A stretch of 14,124 nucleotides of DNA from an uncultured Collinsella sp. (GTDB lineage: Bacteria; Actinomycetota; Coriobacteriia; Coriobacteriales; Coriobacteriaceae): positions 1 to 14,124 of the forward strand of contig CAADVJ010000010.1 in NCBI GenBank assembly GCA_900752475.1. The letters are read 5' to 3'. Position numbers and translations under genes: made by a program. Positions 7,335-13,787 of this stretch are shown in pieces (positions within the stretch are counted from its first letter, which is position 1; every line of letters starts with the position of its first letter). The notes under the pieces were generated by a model, which saw only the letters and a program-made list of their open reading frames with translations, made no database searches and was not told the origin of the DNA.

Positions 7335-8684
7335 TTAGGCGGTGGCGCGGCCGAGCCAGTTGCCGCTGTGGTGGTAGATGGTGAACATCGTGGCCGTGAT
7401 AAGCCAGGTTACGGGGTAAACCAGCAGCAGGTGCTCAAGCGACGGATCGAACGGCATAATCGCAAACACCCAGATCACCCTGAGCACAACGGTGCCAAAA
7501 ATCGTGAGCAGCATGGGCTGCAAGCTCACGCCGGCGCCGCGAATGGAGCCCGACGCGTTTTCGATAATCGAGAAGATCGCGTAGAACGGCGCGATGAAAT
7601 GAAGAATCGTCGTGGTGTACGCCGAAATCGAAGCATCGTCGACAAACAGACGCGACAACGGACCCGAAAACACCAGCAGTACGGCAGACAGGCCGCCGAT
7701 GAGCATAAACGACAGCACGAGCGACGTATGGTAGCCCTTGCGCATGCGCTCGTAGTTGCGCGCGCCAAAGTTCTGTGCCGAGAACGTGGTGATCGACACG
7801 CCGAGCGCCTCGGTAACCATCCAGACAATGCCATCTAAGCGGCCCGAAAGACCCCACGCCGTGGTGACATCGGCACCAAACGAGTTGACCGACACCTGAA
7901 TCAAAACGTTGGAAATCGAATACGCAGCAGACTGAAAGCCAAGCGGCAGACCACACGAGATCATGCTCTTACAAATGCCAGGATCAATGCCGAGTTTGGA
8001 CAGCGAAAGCCGCCACGCACCCGGTGCGTGCATCATGCGAATCACGATCATCGTGGCGTTGGAGCAAATGGTCAGCGCCACCGCGATGCCGCAGCCCAGC
8101 GCCTCCATATGAAGCACGGCAACAAAGATGACATCCAGCACCGCATTAACAAGGCAGCCGGAAGCGATGATCACAGCAGGCCCGCGCGTGTCGCCCACGG
8201 CGCGCAGCAGTGCCGTTCCCATATTGAGCACCAGCGCCGCAACCATGGCGGCAAAATAGCAACGAGCATAGGCCACGCCCTCGGCCAAAAGTTCATGCGG
8301 AGTGTTCATAAGTACCAGCATGGGCTCAACGAACACTATGCCAAGAATCGAGAAAACGATACCGCCCACCAGCGCGAGCGTCATGGCCGTATGGACCGAA
8401 CGGCTCAGTCGCTCATCATCGTGCTGACCAAAATACTGACCGGTAATGACCGCGCAGCCGGCGCCGACGCCAACGCAAAAGCCAATGCAGAGCTCGGTGA
8501 GCACCATCGTAGCTTGAATGCCACCTAGCGCGAGCTTGCCGCCAAACTGACCGACGATATAGGTACCGATAAGCGTGTAGGCCTGCTGAAAAAACGAACT
8601 AAAAAAGATGGGAACGCACAGCGAAAGCAGCTGCTGCCAAATAACACCCTGCGTTACATCGATAGCCGTAGATTTCTTAGCCAC
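7335..8684 (-). CDS. MATE family efflux transporter
   Basis: Integral membrane protein of the multidrug and toxin extrusion family, exporting small organic compounds by exchange with Na+ or H+. The 449-aa length and hydrophobic pattern fit twelve transmembrane helices in two MatE halves. Seen: an opening LLSLCVPIFFSSFFQQAYTL followed by GTYIVGQFGGKLALGGIQAT, the usual first-helix pattern of the family, and a repeat of this pattern in the second half (LPLGFQSAAYSISNVLIQVS). The GTG at 8684 is chosen because GGGGAGGG lies just upstream; a TTG eleven codons earlier has no ribosome binding site. The gene lies downstream of trmH on the same strand after a gap of 125 bases with a small hairpin, so it may have its own promoter. 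Substrate cannot be predicted. No sign of damage. Confidence 0.92.
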   Translation of the reverse strand: MAKKSTAIDVTQGVIWQQLLSLCVPIFFSSFFQQAYTLIGTYIVGQFGGKLALGGIQATMVLTELCIGFCVGVGAGCAVITGQYFGQHDDERLSRSVHTAMTLALVGGIVFSILGIVFVEPMLVLMNTPHELLAEGVAYARCYFAAMVAALVLNMGTALLRAVGDTRGPAVIIASGCLVNAVLDVIFVAVLHMEALGCGIAVALTICSNATMIVIRMMHAPGAWRLSLSKLGIDPGICKSMISCGLPLGFQSAAYSISNVLIQVSVNSFGADVTTAWGLSGRLDGIVWMVTEALGVSITTFSAQNFGARNYERMRKGYHTSLVLSFMLIGGLSAVLLVFSGPLSRLFVDDASISAYTTTILHFIAPFYAIFSIIENASGSIRGAGVSLQPMLLTIFGTVVLRVIWVFAIMPFDPSLEHLLLVYPVTWLITATMFTIYHHSGNWLGRATA

Positions 8685-8733
8685 ACGCCCTCCCCAAAAG
8701 CGTACGTCAACCGACAAAACAGTAATTAAAGAC

Positions 8734-8753
8734 CTAAGCTAATAGCAGCTTAG
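8734..8753 (-). terminator. Small hairpin between trmH-family gene and MATE gene
   Basis: CTAAGCT (8734-8740) pairs with AGCTTAG (8747-8753) over a 6-nt loop. On the minus strand it is followed by GTCTTTAATT, a loosely U-rich tract. The stem is short, so at most a weak terminator for the RNA methyltransferase gene. Confidence 0.35.
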
Positions 8754-8809
8754 CACCGACCGACGTCGACCGAAACACCCCGAGTCAGAGCCCGGTGCAA
8801 ACTATCTGC

Positions 8810-9724
8810 CTAGTGATACAGCCCCGGCCGGTAGTGATACTCGTTGCTCACGTGCGGGCACAGCTGCCAAAAGGCGACGGCACTCGCCGCGGCCACGTTG
8901 AGCGAATCGACCCCGTGCGCCATCGGAATGCGCACGGCTCGGTCGCAGCCCGCGATAGTCTTGGCGCCCAGGCCGGCACCCTCGGTGCCCATAAAGATCG
9001 CCAGGCGATCAACCTCCTGCAGCGCAGGATCGTCCAGCGAAACGGAGTCGTCCGTCAGCGCCATCGCAGCGCACGAAAAACCGGCTTCGTGCAGTGCCGC
9101 CAGGCCATCGTGCGGCCACACACGAGCCTCGCTGCCAATACGCGTCCACGGCACCTGAAACACCGTGCCCATGCTCACGCGGGCCGAGCGACGGTACAGC
9201 GGGTCGCAGCACGTCGGACTGACCAAAATACCGTCGACATTGAGCGCGGCGGCCGAGCGGAAAATCGCACCCACGTTCGTGTGGTCGACAATACCCTCGA
9301 GCACGCACACGCGCACCGGGCGCTCCCCCGCCGCCTCGACGACGCCACCCAAGAACTCATCAACCGGAATCTGCCGCGGGCGACGAAACGCCGCGAGCGC
9401 ACCGCGCGTCACGTTAAAGCCCGTCAGCTGCTCCATGAGTTCCATGGAAGCCACGAACACAGGAACCGGACCTGCGCCCTCGCGCACAACCAGGCGCTCA
9501 AACAGCGGCATCATCTGGTCGAGCCAGCGTTCGCCCAAAAGAAAGCTCACCGGCTCGTATCCGGCACGCACCGCGCGCTCAATAACCTTGGCACTCTCGG
9601 CGATAAAGATGCCCTTTTGCGGCTCTAGCACGCAGCGCAGCTCACGCTCGGTCAGTCGCACGTAGGCATCGAGCCGCTCGTCCTCGAGCGAATCAATTCG
9701 CAGAACTTCAACGGCATCAGTCAT
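8810..9724 (-). CDS. TrmH/SpoU family RNA 2'-O-methyltransferase
   Basis: SPOUT-class enzyme that methylates a ribose 2'-OH of tRNA or rRNA with S-adenosylmethionine, in the cytoplasm as a dimer. The product is 304 aa. An N-terminal substrate-recognition part (about residues 20-120, with PQKGIFIAESAKVIERAV) precedes the knotted catalytic domain. Catalytic motifs are seen in order: motif 1 DHTNVGAIFRSAAAL, with Asn150 and the catalytic-type Arg156; motif 2 FMGTEGAGL at 244-252; motif 3 IPMAHGVDSLNVAAA at 266-280. The start chosen is the ATG at 9724, five bases after GGCAGG; an in-frame ATG at 9757 would add eleven Cys-rich residues with no ribosome binding site. The gene follows thyA-folA on the same strand after a hairpin. 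Which RNA and position it modifies cannot be said from sequence. Confidence 0.92.
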   Translation of the reverse strand: MTDAVEVLRIDSLEDERLDAYVRLTERELRCVLEPQKGIFIAESAKVIERAVRAGYEPVSFLLGERWLDQMMPLFERLVVREGAGPVPVFVASMELMEQLTGFNVTRGALAAFRRPRQIPVDEFLGGVVEAAGERPVRVCVLEGIVDHTNVGAIFRSAAALNVDGILVSPTCCDPLYRRSARVSMGTVFQVPWTRIGSEARVWPHDGLAALHEAGFSCAAMALTDDSVSLDDPALQEVDRLAIFMGTEGAGLGAKTIAGCDRAVRIPMAHGVDSLNVAAASAVAFWQLCPHVSNEYHYRPGLYH

Positions 9725-9770
9725 AGCAGCCTGCCCGCACCCTTCTTTACAGCACATCTATACCAAACGA

Positions 9771-9789
9771 GGCGACGCTAAGCGCCGCC
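9771..9789 (-). terminator. GC-rich hairpin between folA and the RNA methyltransferase gene
   Basis: On the minus strand GGCGGCGC and GCGTCGCC (around a TTA loop) form an 8-bp stem with one G-U pair, followed by TCGTTTGG. There is no proper U-run, so it may only reduce readthrough from folA. Confidence 0.3.
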
Positions 9790-9833
9790 CCATACATTCA
9801 ATCAACCCGATAATACCGTTCACGCCAGGCGAT

Positions 9834-10352
9834 TTACGCCTCAACGCGACGATACGTCACGAACTCATAATCGACACCCTCGTCGCCCTCGCCCGAGGCA
9901 ATCGTGGCAACACCGCCACGCCACGCAATCTCCCACGCGGGATCGGCGTCCAAATCGGGAAAGTACGTGTCCACGGCATGAGTGCAATGGTTGTGCGTGA
10001 CCTCGGCCTCGGCGCAATACGGCAAAAACTGCCGATACACCTCGCCGCCACCGATCACCCAGGCAACGGGCTCATCGGCAACCGCGGCGAGCGCCTCGTC
10101 GATGCTATGCACCACGTCGACGCCCTCGACAGCAAAATCCTCGTCGCGGGTAAGCACGATATTGCGACGGTTCTTGAGTGGACGCCCACCGGGAAAACTC
10201 AGCAGCGTCTTGCGCCCCATGATGACCGGGCAGCCCTTGGTGCAGGCCACAAAATGGCGCATATCGGCGCGATTGGACACCACCATGTCGCCCTCGCAAC
10301 CAATGCCCCAATCGTCACACACGGCAACGATAGCAGATAGCTTACACGTCAT
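9834..10352 (-). CDS. folA: Dihydrofolate reductase
   Basis: Reduces dihydrofolate to tetrahydrofolate with NADPH, replenishing the folate consumed by thymidylate synthase. The 172-aa product has normal size for a bacterial chromosomal enzyme. Seen: the opening LSAIVAVCDDWGIG (Met20-loop region), the catalytic acid at Asp30 in NRADMRHF, MGRKT at about 45-49 and GGRPLKNRRNIVLTRD (both cofactor-binding), and VIGGGEVYRQFLP near 99-111. The ATG at 10352 is preceded by AGGTGG; two GTG codons just upstream would sit on that site. Its ribosome binding site overlaps the thyA stop codon, with nine bases between the stop and this ATG, so translation of the two genes is probably coupled. A weak hairpin follows. 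Confidence 0.95.
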   Translation of the reverse strand: MTCKLSAIVAVCDDWGIGCEGDMVVSNRADMRHFVACTKGCPVIMGRKTLLSFPGGRPLKNRRNIVLTRDEDFAVEGVDVVHSIDEALAAVADEPVAWVIGGGEVYRQFLPYCAEAEVTHNHCTHAVDTYFPDLDADPAWEIAWRGGVATIASGEGDEGVDYEFVTYRRVEA

Positions 10353-10361
10353 GAGCACCAC

Positions 10362-11210
10362 CTACACCGCAATGGGAATGTTCTTGACCTGCGGGCCGTG
10401 CTCATAGCCCTCGACGATCAGGTCATCAGTCGTAAACGCGTAAAAATCATGCACATCGGGGTTAAGCGTTACCTTGGGCGCCGCAAACTGCGGGCGCTCG
10501 ATAAGCTCACGGACGATATTGACATGACGGTCGTAAATGTGGGCATCGGCAATCACATGCAGCAGCTCACCCGGAATCATATCGACCGACTGCGCGACCA
10601 TCATGAGCAGAATGGCGTACTGGCACACGTTCCAGTTATTCGCGGCCAAAATGTCCTGACTGCGCTGGTTGAGAATCATGTTGAGCGTGGGCTTGTCGTC
10701 CTGCGGGCGCTGCGTGACGTTATAGGTCACGCTGTAGGCGCACGGATACAGGTGCATCTCGGACAGGTCACTAAACACATACGTGTTGGTCATGATGCGG
10801 CGGCTGTACGGCGTGTGCTTAAGATCGTACAGCACACGGTCCATCTGATCAAAATCGCCCTCGGCGTAATGGCTCTTCTGGCCAATCTGATAGCCGTAGG
10901 CTTTACCGATGGAGCCAGTCTCGTCGGCCCACTCGTCCCAAATATGGCTGTTGAGGTCATGGACGTTATTAGACTTCTTTTGATAGATCCACAGGATCTC
11001 GTCCATCGCAGACTTAAGAGCCGTGCGGCGCAGCGTAAGCGCAGGGAACTCCTCGCGCAGGTCGTAGCGCGCCGTGACGCCAAAGTTTTTAATGGTATAG
11101 GCAGGGGTGCCGTCCTCCCACACCGGGCGGACCTTTTGGCCCTCGGTGGTGGTGCCATGGTCCAAGATATCGCGGCACATGGTTACAAACTGTTGATCAG
11201 CCTTGCTCAT
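10362..11210 (-). CDS. thyA: Thymidylate synthase
   Basis: Methylates dUMP to dTMP using methylene-tetrahydrofolate, giving dihydrofolate that FolA then reduces. The product is 282 aa. Seen: the nucleophile Cys157 in HLYPCAYSV, the SRRIM arginine segment (136-140) that binds phosphate, QRSQD at 182-186, Asn194 in NWNVCQYA, and DAHIYDRHV with His224 and Tyr226. By pattern it is closer to the Bacillus subtilis ThyA/phage ThyP branch (PCVYETQWYV, GTIGHAYGFQ) than to E. coli ThyA; the usual PCH at the nucleophile is PCA here. The ATG at 11210 is firm: AGGAGG lies five bases upstream. An open frame continues upstream to 11525 but has no family similarity and overlaps the divergent gene. First gene of the thyA-folA pair. 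Confidence 0.95.
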   Translation of the reverse strand: MSKADQQFVTMCRDILDHGTTTEGQKVRPVWEDGTPAYTIKNFGVTARYDLREEFPALTLRRTALKSAMDEILWIYQKKSNNVHDLNSHIWDEWADETGSIGKAYGYQIGQKSHYAEGDFDQMDRVLYDLKHTPYSRRIMTNTYVFSDLSEMHLYPCAYSVTYNVTQRPQDDKPTLNMILNQRSQDILAANNWNVCQYAILLMMVAQSVDMIPGELLHVIADAHIYDRHVNIVRELIERPQFAAPKVTLNPDVHDFYAFTTDDLIVEGYEHGPQVKNIPIAV

Positions 11211-11244
11211 TGACCCTCCTGTCAGTCGCCTACAAGCAAGATTT

Positions 11245-11250
11245 ATTGTA
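11245..11250 (-). promoter_or_regulatory. Possible -10 box of thyA
   Basis: TACAAT on the minus strand matches the -10 consensus in five of six positions and lies 34 bases upstream of the thyA start. The -35 region at 17 bp is GC-rich (TGTGGG) and does not match, so this is only a candidate. Confidence 0.35.
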
Positions 11251-11295
11251 GCCCAGGCGCACGCGGCCCCACAGCCCAAACATAAGCCCTCATTT

Positions 11296-11311
11296 TCTGA
11301 CATATGACAGA
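11296..11311. promoter_or_regulatory. Upstream palindromic operator-like site
   Basis: TCTGACATATGACAGA is a near-perfect palindrome and is almost identical to the site at 11349-11364. It lies just upstream of the proposed -35 box of the HTH-NifX gene. The centres of the two sites are 53 bp apart, close to five helical turns, so a bound regulator would face the same side of the DNA. Confidence 0.5.
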
Positions 11312-11317
11312 AATTCC

Positions 11318-11345
11318 TTGCGCAAATCCGCACGTTCGATATTCT
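11318..11345 (+). promoter_or_regulatory. Candidate promoter of the DUF134-NifX gene
   Basis: TTGCGC (11318-11323), a 16-bp spacer and TATTCT (11340-11345) form a plausible sigma-A-type promoter. Initiation would fall at about 11352, inside the downstream palindrome, which would then block transcription when occupied. Inferred from sequence alone. Confidence 0.4.
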
Positions 11346-11348
11346 ATT

Positions 11349-11364
11349 GTTGACATATGTCAGA
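11349..11364. promoter_or_regulatory. Downstream palindromic operator-like site at the transcription start
   Basis: Contains the perfect 12-bp palindrome TGACATATGTCA (11351-11362), extended to GA on the right. It lies between the proposed -10 box and the ribosome binding site AAGGAG. With its partner at 11296-11311 it looks like a regulator binding pair. The HTH encoded immediately downstream is the natural candidate for autoregulation, but this is inference. Confidence 0.52.
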
Positions 11365-11376
11365 TAAGGAGTGCGC

Positions 11377-12141
11377 ATGGCAGGAAGACGCGAAAAATTG
11401 CGCCGTGTTGGGATCATCCCCGAATATCGCGGTTTTACCCCCGATGGCCTGGCGAGCGGAGACGCTATCGATATGACAGTCGACGAGCTCGAGGTCCTGC
11501 GCCTATGCGACCTGGAAGGCCTCAATCAGGAGGAAGTCGCCCAGTGCATGGGCATTGCCCGCGCCACGGTGGCGGCAATCTGCAGCCGCGCGCATCGCAA
11601 GGTGGCAAACGCGCTGGTCAATGGACGGGCGATCGTCATCGAAGGCGGAAACATCGCGTACTCCCCCATCACCACGACAACGGCCGCATGGCCAGCAAAG
11701 GAGGTCGACACCATGAGGGTGGCAACCACGTACGACAACGGCAACATCTTTATGCACTTTGGCCGCAGCGAGCAGTTCAAGATCTACGACATTGAGGACG
11801 GCAAGGTGCTCAACGAGCAGGTCGTGGGCACCGGTGGCACCGGTCACGGCGCCCTGGCGGGTCTGCTCGCCAACGGCGGCGTGGACGCGCTCATCTGCGG
11901 CGGTATCGGCGGTGGCGCTATCAACGCGCTTGCACAAGCCGGCATCACGGTATACGCAGGTGCCCAGGGCAACTGCGACACTTGCGTCGAGGCACTTATC
12001 GCCGGCACGCTCGCACAGAACGGCGAGGCCACCTGCGACTGCCATGGACATGATCACGAGCACATCCACGAGCATGGCGAGTCCTGCGGCTGCCACGGTC
12101 ACCACGACCATGACGGGCACGAAGGCTGCGGCTGTCACTAG
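11377..12141 (+). CDS. DUF134-type HTH fused to a NifX-like cofactor-binding domain with Cys/His-rich tail
   Basis: Probable DNA-binding regulator or metal-cluster carrier; role unknown. The protein is 254 aa. Residues 1-85 resemble DUF134: a basic start (GRREKLRRVG) and a sigma-region-4-like helix-turn-helix with DELEVLRLCDLEGLNQEEVA at about 36-55. Residues 113-210 form a domain of the dinitrogenase iron-molybdenum cofactor (NifX/NafY) family: MRVATTYDNGNIFMHFGRSE, then GTGGTGHGALAGLL and ALICGGIGGGAINAL, with an NCDTC pair at 200-203. The last 35 residues hold 12 His and 6 Cys (CDCHGHDHEH and similar), an obvious metal-binding tail. The ATG at 11377 follows AAGGAG at five bases; a GTG two codons earlier is not well placed. 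Two palindromes upstream suggest regulation, perhaps by its own HTH. NifX-like domains are common in organisms without nitrogenase, so no nitrogen fixation is implied. Confidence 0.85.
   Translation: MAGRREKLRRVGIIPEYRGFTPDGLASGDAIDMTVDELEVLRLCDLEGLNQEEVAQCMGIARATVAAICSRAHRKVANALVNGRAIVIEGGNIAYSPITTTTAAWPAKEVDTMRVATTYDNGNIFMHFGRSEQFKIYDIEDGKVLNEQVVGTGGTGHGALAGLLANGGVDALICGGIGGGAINALAQAGITVYAGAQGNCDTCVEALIAGTLAQNGEATCDCHGHDHEHIHEHGESCGCHGHHDHDGHEGCGCH
11697..11704 (+). promoter_or_regulatory. Strong internal ribosome binding site at the domain junction
   Basis: AAAGGAGG lies eight bases before an in-frame ATG at 11713 (residue 113), exactly where stand-alone NifX-family proteins begin (MRVATTYDNG). 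A near-consensus site in this spot is unlikely to be chance and suggests a second, shorter product. Confidence 0.62.
11713..12141 (+). CDS. Possible internally initiated stand-alone NifX-like protein
   Basis: Alternative in-frame product of 142 aa from the ATG at 11713, with a better ribosome binding site than most genes here. It would contain the whole NifX-like domain and the Cys/His tail but no HTH. Stand-alone proteins of this family normally begin at this point. Either both forms are made, as a regulator and a free metal-cluster carrier, or the site is a relic of two genes that fused in frame. Overlaps the longer CDS in the same frame. Confidence 0.45.
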   Translation: MRVATTYDNGNIFMHFGRSEQFKIYDIEDGKVLNEQVVGTGGTGHGALAGLLANGGVDALICGGIGGGAINALAQAGITVYAGAQGNCDTCVEALIAGTLAQNGEATCDCHGHDHEHIHEHGESCGCHGHHDHDGHEGCGCH

Positions 12142-12180
12142 CGGCAAGCACCTCGTCGAGAACGCGCTTCCACGCGTGCG

Positions 12181-12246
12181 ACAAACGGCGAACAAACGGC
12201 GAACAAACGGCGAACAAACGGCGAACAAACGGCGAACAAACGGCGA
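12181..12246. repeat. Six tandem copies of an 11-bp repeat
   Basis: The unit ACAAACGGCGA is repeated six times without a mismatch. The period of 11 bp is close to one helical turn. The array lies between the stop of the NifX-like gene and the hairpin after ffh, and the end of the last unit (GGCGA) is also the start of the hairpin arm. No spacer sequence exists, so it is not a CRISPR. It may be a slippage-prone VNTR or a phased protein-binding array. Confidence 0.97.
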
Positions 12247-12281
12247 AGGCCGCCTGGAATACCATCCAGGCGGCCTTCGCC
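12242..12281. terminator. 17-bp perfect hairpin between convergent genes
   Basis: Positions 12242-12258 pair perfectly with 12265-12281 around a 6-nt loop. It lies 20 bases after the ffh stop and about 100 after the NifX-gene stop, so it can serve either transcript. On the minus strand the hairpin is followed by GTTTGTTCGCC repeats, giving a broken U-rich tail; on the plus strand no U tract follows. Confidence 0.72.
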
Positions 12282-12301
12282 ATACACGACTCAACTAGTC
12301 G

Positions 12302-13777
12302 TTACTTCTTGTTGCGCATCTGCGCTTCCATCTGGCGCAGCAGGTCCATATCGGACTTGGGGCCGCCCGTTCCCAGGCCACCCATACCGCCCAGACCCAT
12401 GGCATCTAGGCCGGGAATATTGGGCATGCGCATCTTTTTGCCCTTCTTACCCTTTTTGCCCTTCTTGCCGCCGGCCTGTGCCTGATTGGCCATCGTGCGC
12501 ATGCGGCCCATCATCTTGTTCATCTCGCCCCACTGCTTCATAAGGCTATTGACCTCGGTGGGGGTCACGCCGGCGCCCTTGGCAATGCGGGCACGGCGCT
12601 GGCCATTAATGATGGAGGGACGCAGACGCTCCTCCTTGGTCATCGACATGATAATGGCCTCGTTCTTATCGAAGATGCCCTCGTCCAGGTTGCCACCCAT
12701 CTGGTTGAGCGCACGCTGGCCGCCGGGGAGCATGCCCAGGATGCCCTTCATGCCGCCCATCTTCTTGACGGCCTTCATCTGGTCGAGCATGTCGTTCATG
12801 GTGAAGCCCTCGCGCAGCATTCGCTCGGCAGCCTCGAGCTGCTCGGCGTCGGCCGCCTCCTGGGCCTTCTCGATAATGCCGACAACGTCGCCCATGCCAA
12901 GAATGCGCTTGGCCATACGATCGGGATAGAACGGCTCAAGCGAATCGGGCTTCTCGCCCATGCTCACGAACTTGATGGGCTTGCCGGTCACCTGGCGCAC
13001 GGAAAGCGCGCCGCCGCCACGGGCATCGCCGTCGAGCTTGGAGATGATCACGCCGTCAAAGTCGGTGCGCTCGGCGAAGGTCGAGACGACGTTGACGATA
13101 TCCTGACCGGTCATGGCATCAACGACCATCAGCACCTGATCGGGCTTGACGGCCTTCTTGATGTCCACGGCCTCCTGCATCATCTGCTCGTCGATCTGCA
13201 GGCGACCGGCGGTATCGACGATGACCACGTCGCGCAGGTGGTCGACGGCCTCCTGGATGGCGCCCTTGGCGATATCGACCGGGTGCTCGCCGTCACCGCG
13301 GAAGACCGGCACGCCGATCTCTCCGCCAAGCGTGGCCAGCTGGTCGGCAGCGGCAGGACGATAGACGTCGCACGCGGCGAGTAGCGGTGAGCGACCCTGC
13401 TTCTTGAGCAGATAAGCCAGCTTTACGGCTGCCGTAGTCTTACCGGAGCCCTGCAGGCCCACGAGCATGATGACATTGGGGATGCGGTTGCTAAAGACGA
13501 GCTTGCTCTCGGTGGAACCGAGCATCTCGGTGAGCTCGTCGAGCACGATCTTGACGACGTTTTGCGCCGGCGACAGCGACTCCATGACCTCGGCGGTCAT
13601 GCAGCGCTCCTTGGTCTTGGCGACAAACTCCTTGACGACCTTAAAGTTGACGTCGGCCTCGAGCAACGCCATGCGAATGTCGCGCATGGCAGAGGTGATA
13701 TCGGCCTCGGTCAGCTTACCCTTGCCGCGCAGGCGGTCAAATGTGTCGTTGAGGCGATCGCTCAGAGAATCAAACAC
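12302..13777 (-). CDS. ffh: Signal recognition particle protein Ffh (SRP54)
   Basis: GTPase of the signal recognition particle. It binds 4.5S/SRP RNA and the signal peptides of nascent membrane proteins and docks to FtsY at the membrane. The product is 491 aa, somewhat long. Seen: N-terminal helical bundle (1-90), P-loop GLQGSGKT at 107-114, DVYRPAA at 137-143, DTAGR at 188-192, SKLDGDARGGG at 246-256, then a methionine-rich M domain from about 320. The C terminus has a Lys-Gly repeat (KKGKKGKKGKK) followed by a Gly/Met-rich tail, which explains the extra length. The start is a GTG at 13777 with AAGGAG six bases upstream, and that site overlaps the ftsY stop codon, so the two genes are probably translated together. 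No rpsP or ylxM lies next to it. Confidence 0.97.
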   Translation of the reverse strand: MFDSLSDRLNDTFDRLRGKGKLTEADITSAMRDIRMALLEADVNFKVVKEFVAKTKERCMTAEVMESLSPAQNVVKIVLDELTEMLGSTESKLVFSNRIPNVIMLVGLQGSGKTTAAVKLAYLLKKQGRSPLLAACDVYRPAAADQLATLGGEIGVPVFRGDGEHPVDIAKGAIQEAVDHLRDVVIVDTAGRLQIDEQMMQEAVDIKKAVKPDQVLMVVDAMTGQDIVNVVSTFAERTDFDGVIISKLDGDARGGGALSVRQVTGKPIKFVSMGEKPDSLEPFYPDRMAKRILGMGDVVGIIEKAQEAADAEQLEAAERMLREGFTMNDMLDQMKAVKKMGGMKGILGMLPGGQRALNQMGGNLDEGIFDKNEAIIMSMTKEERLRPSIINGQRRARIAKGAGVTPTEVNSLMKQWGEMNKMMGRMRTMANQAQAGGKKGKKGKKGKKMRMPNIPGLDAMGLGGMGGLGTGGPKSDMDLLRQMEAQMRNKK

Positions 13778-13787
13778 TAGTCACTCC

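Noticed and set aside
7269..7838. Plus-strand frame from GTG inside the 84-bp repeat, beginning MKRIIDITTESNDPF
   Set aside because: It runs antisense through most of the MATE gene 3' half and becomes low-complexity basic sequence. The start lies within the inverted-repeat element, so there is no support as a gene.
11211..11525. N-terminal extension of thyA
   Set aside because: The frame is open but has no family similarity, overlaps the divergent HTH-NifX gene, and a consensus AGGAGG precedes the ATG at 11210.
11713..12141. Nitrogen-fixation locus because of the NifX-like domain
   Set aside because: No nif structural or assembly genes nearby; this domain family is widespread in anaerobes without nitrogenase.
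12181..12246. CRISPR-like array
   Set aside because: Units are 11 bp and directly adjacent with no spacers; no cas genes in the window.
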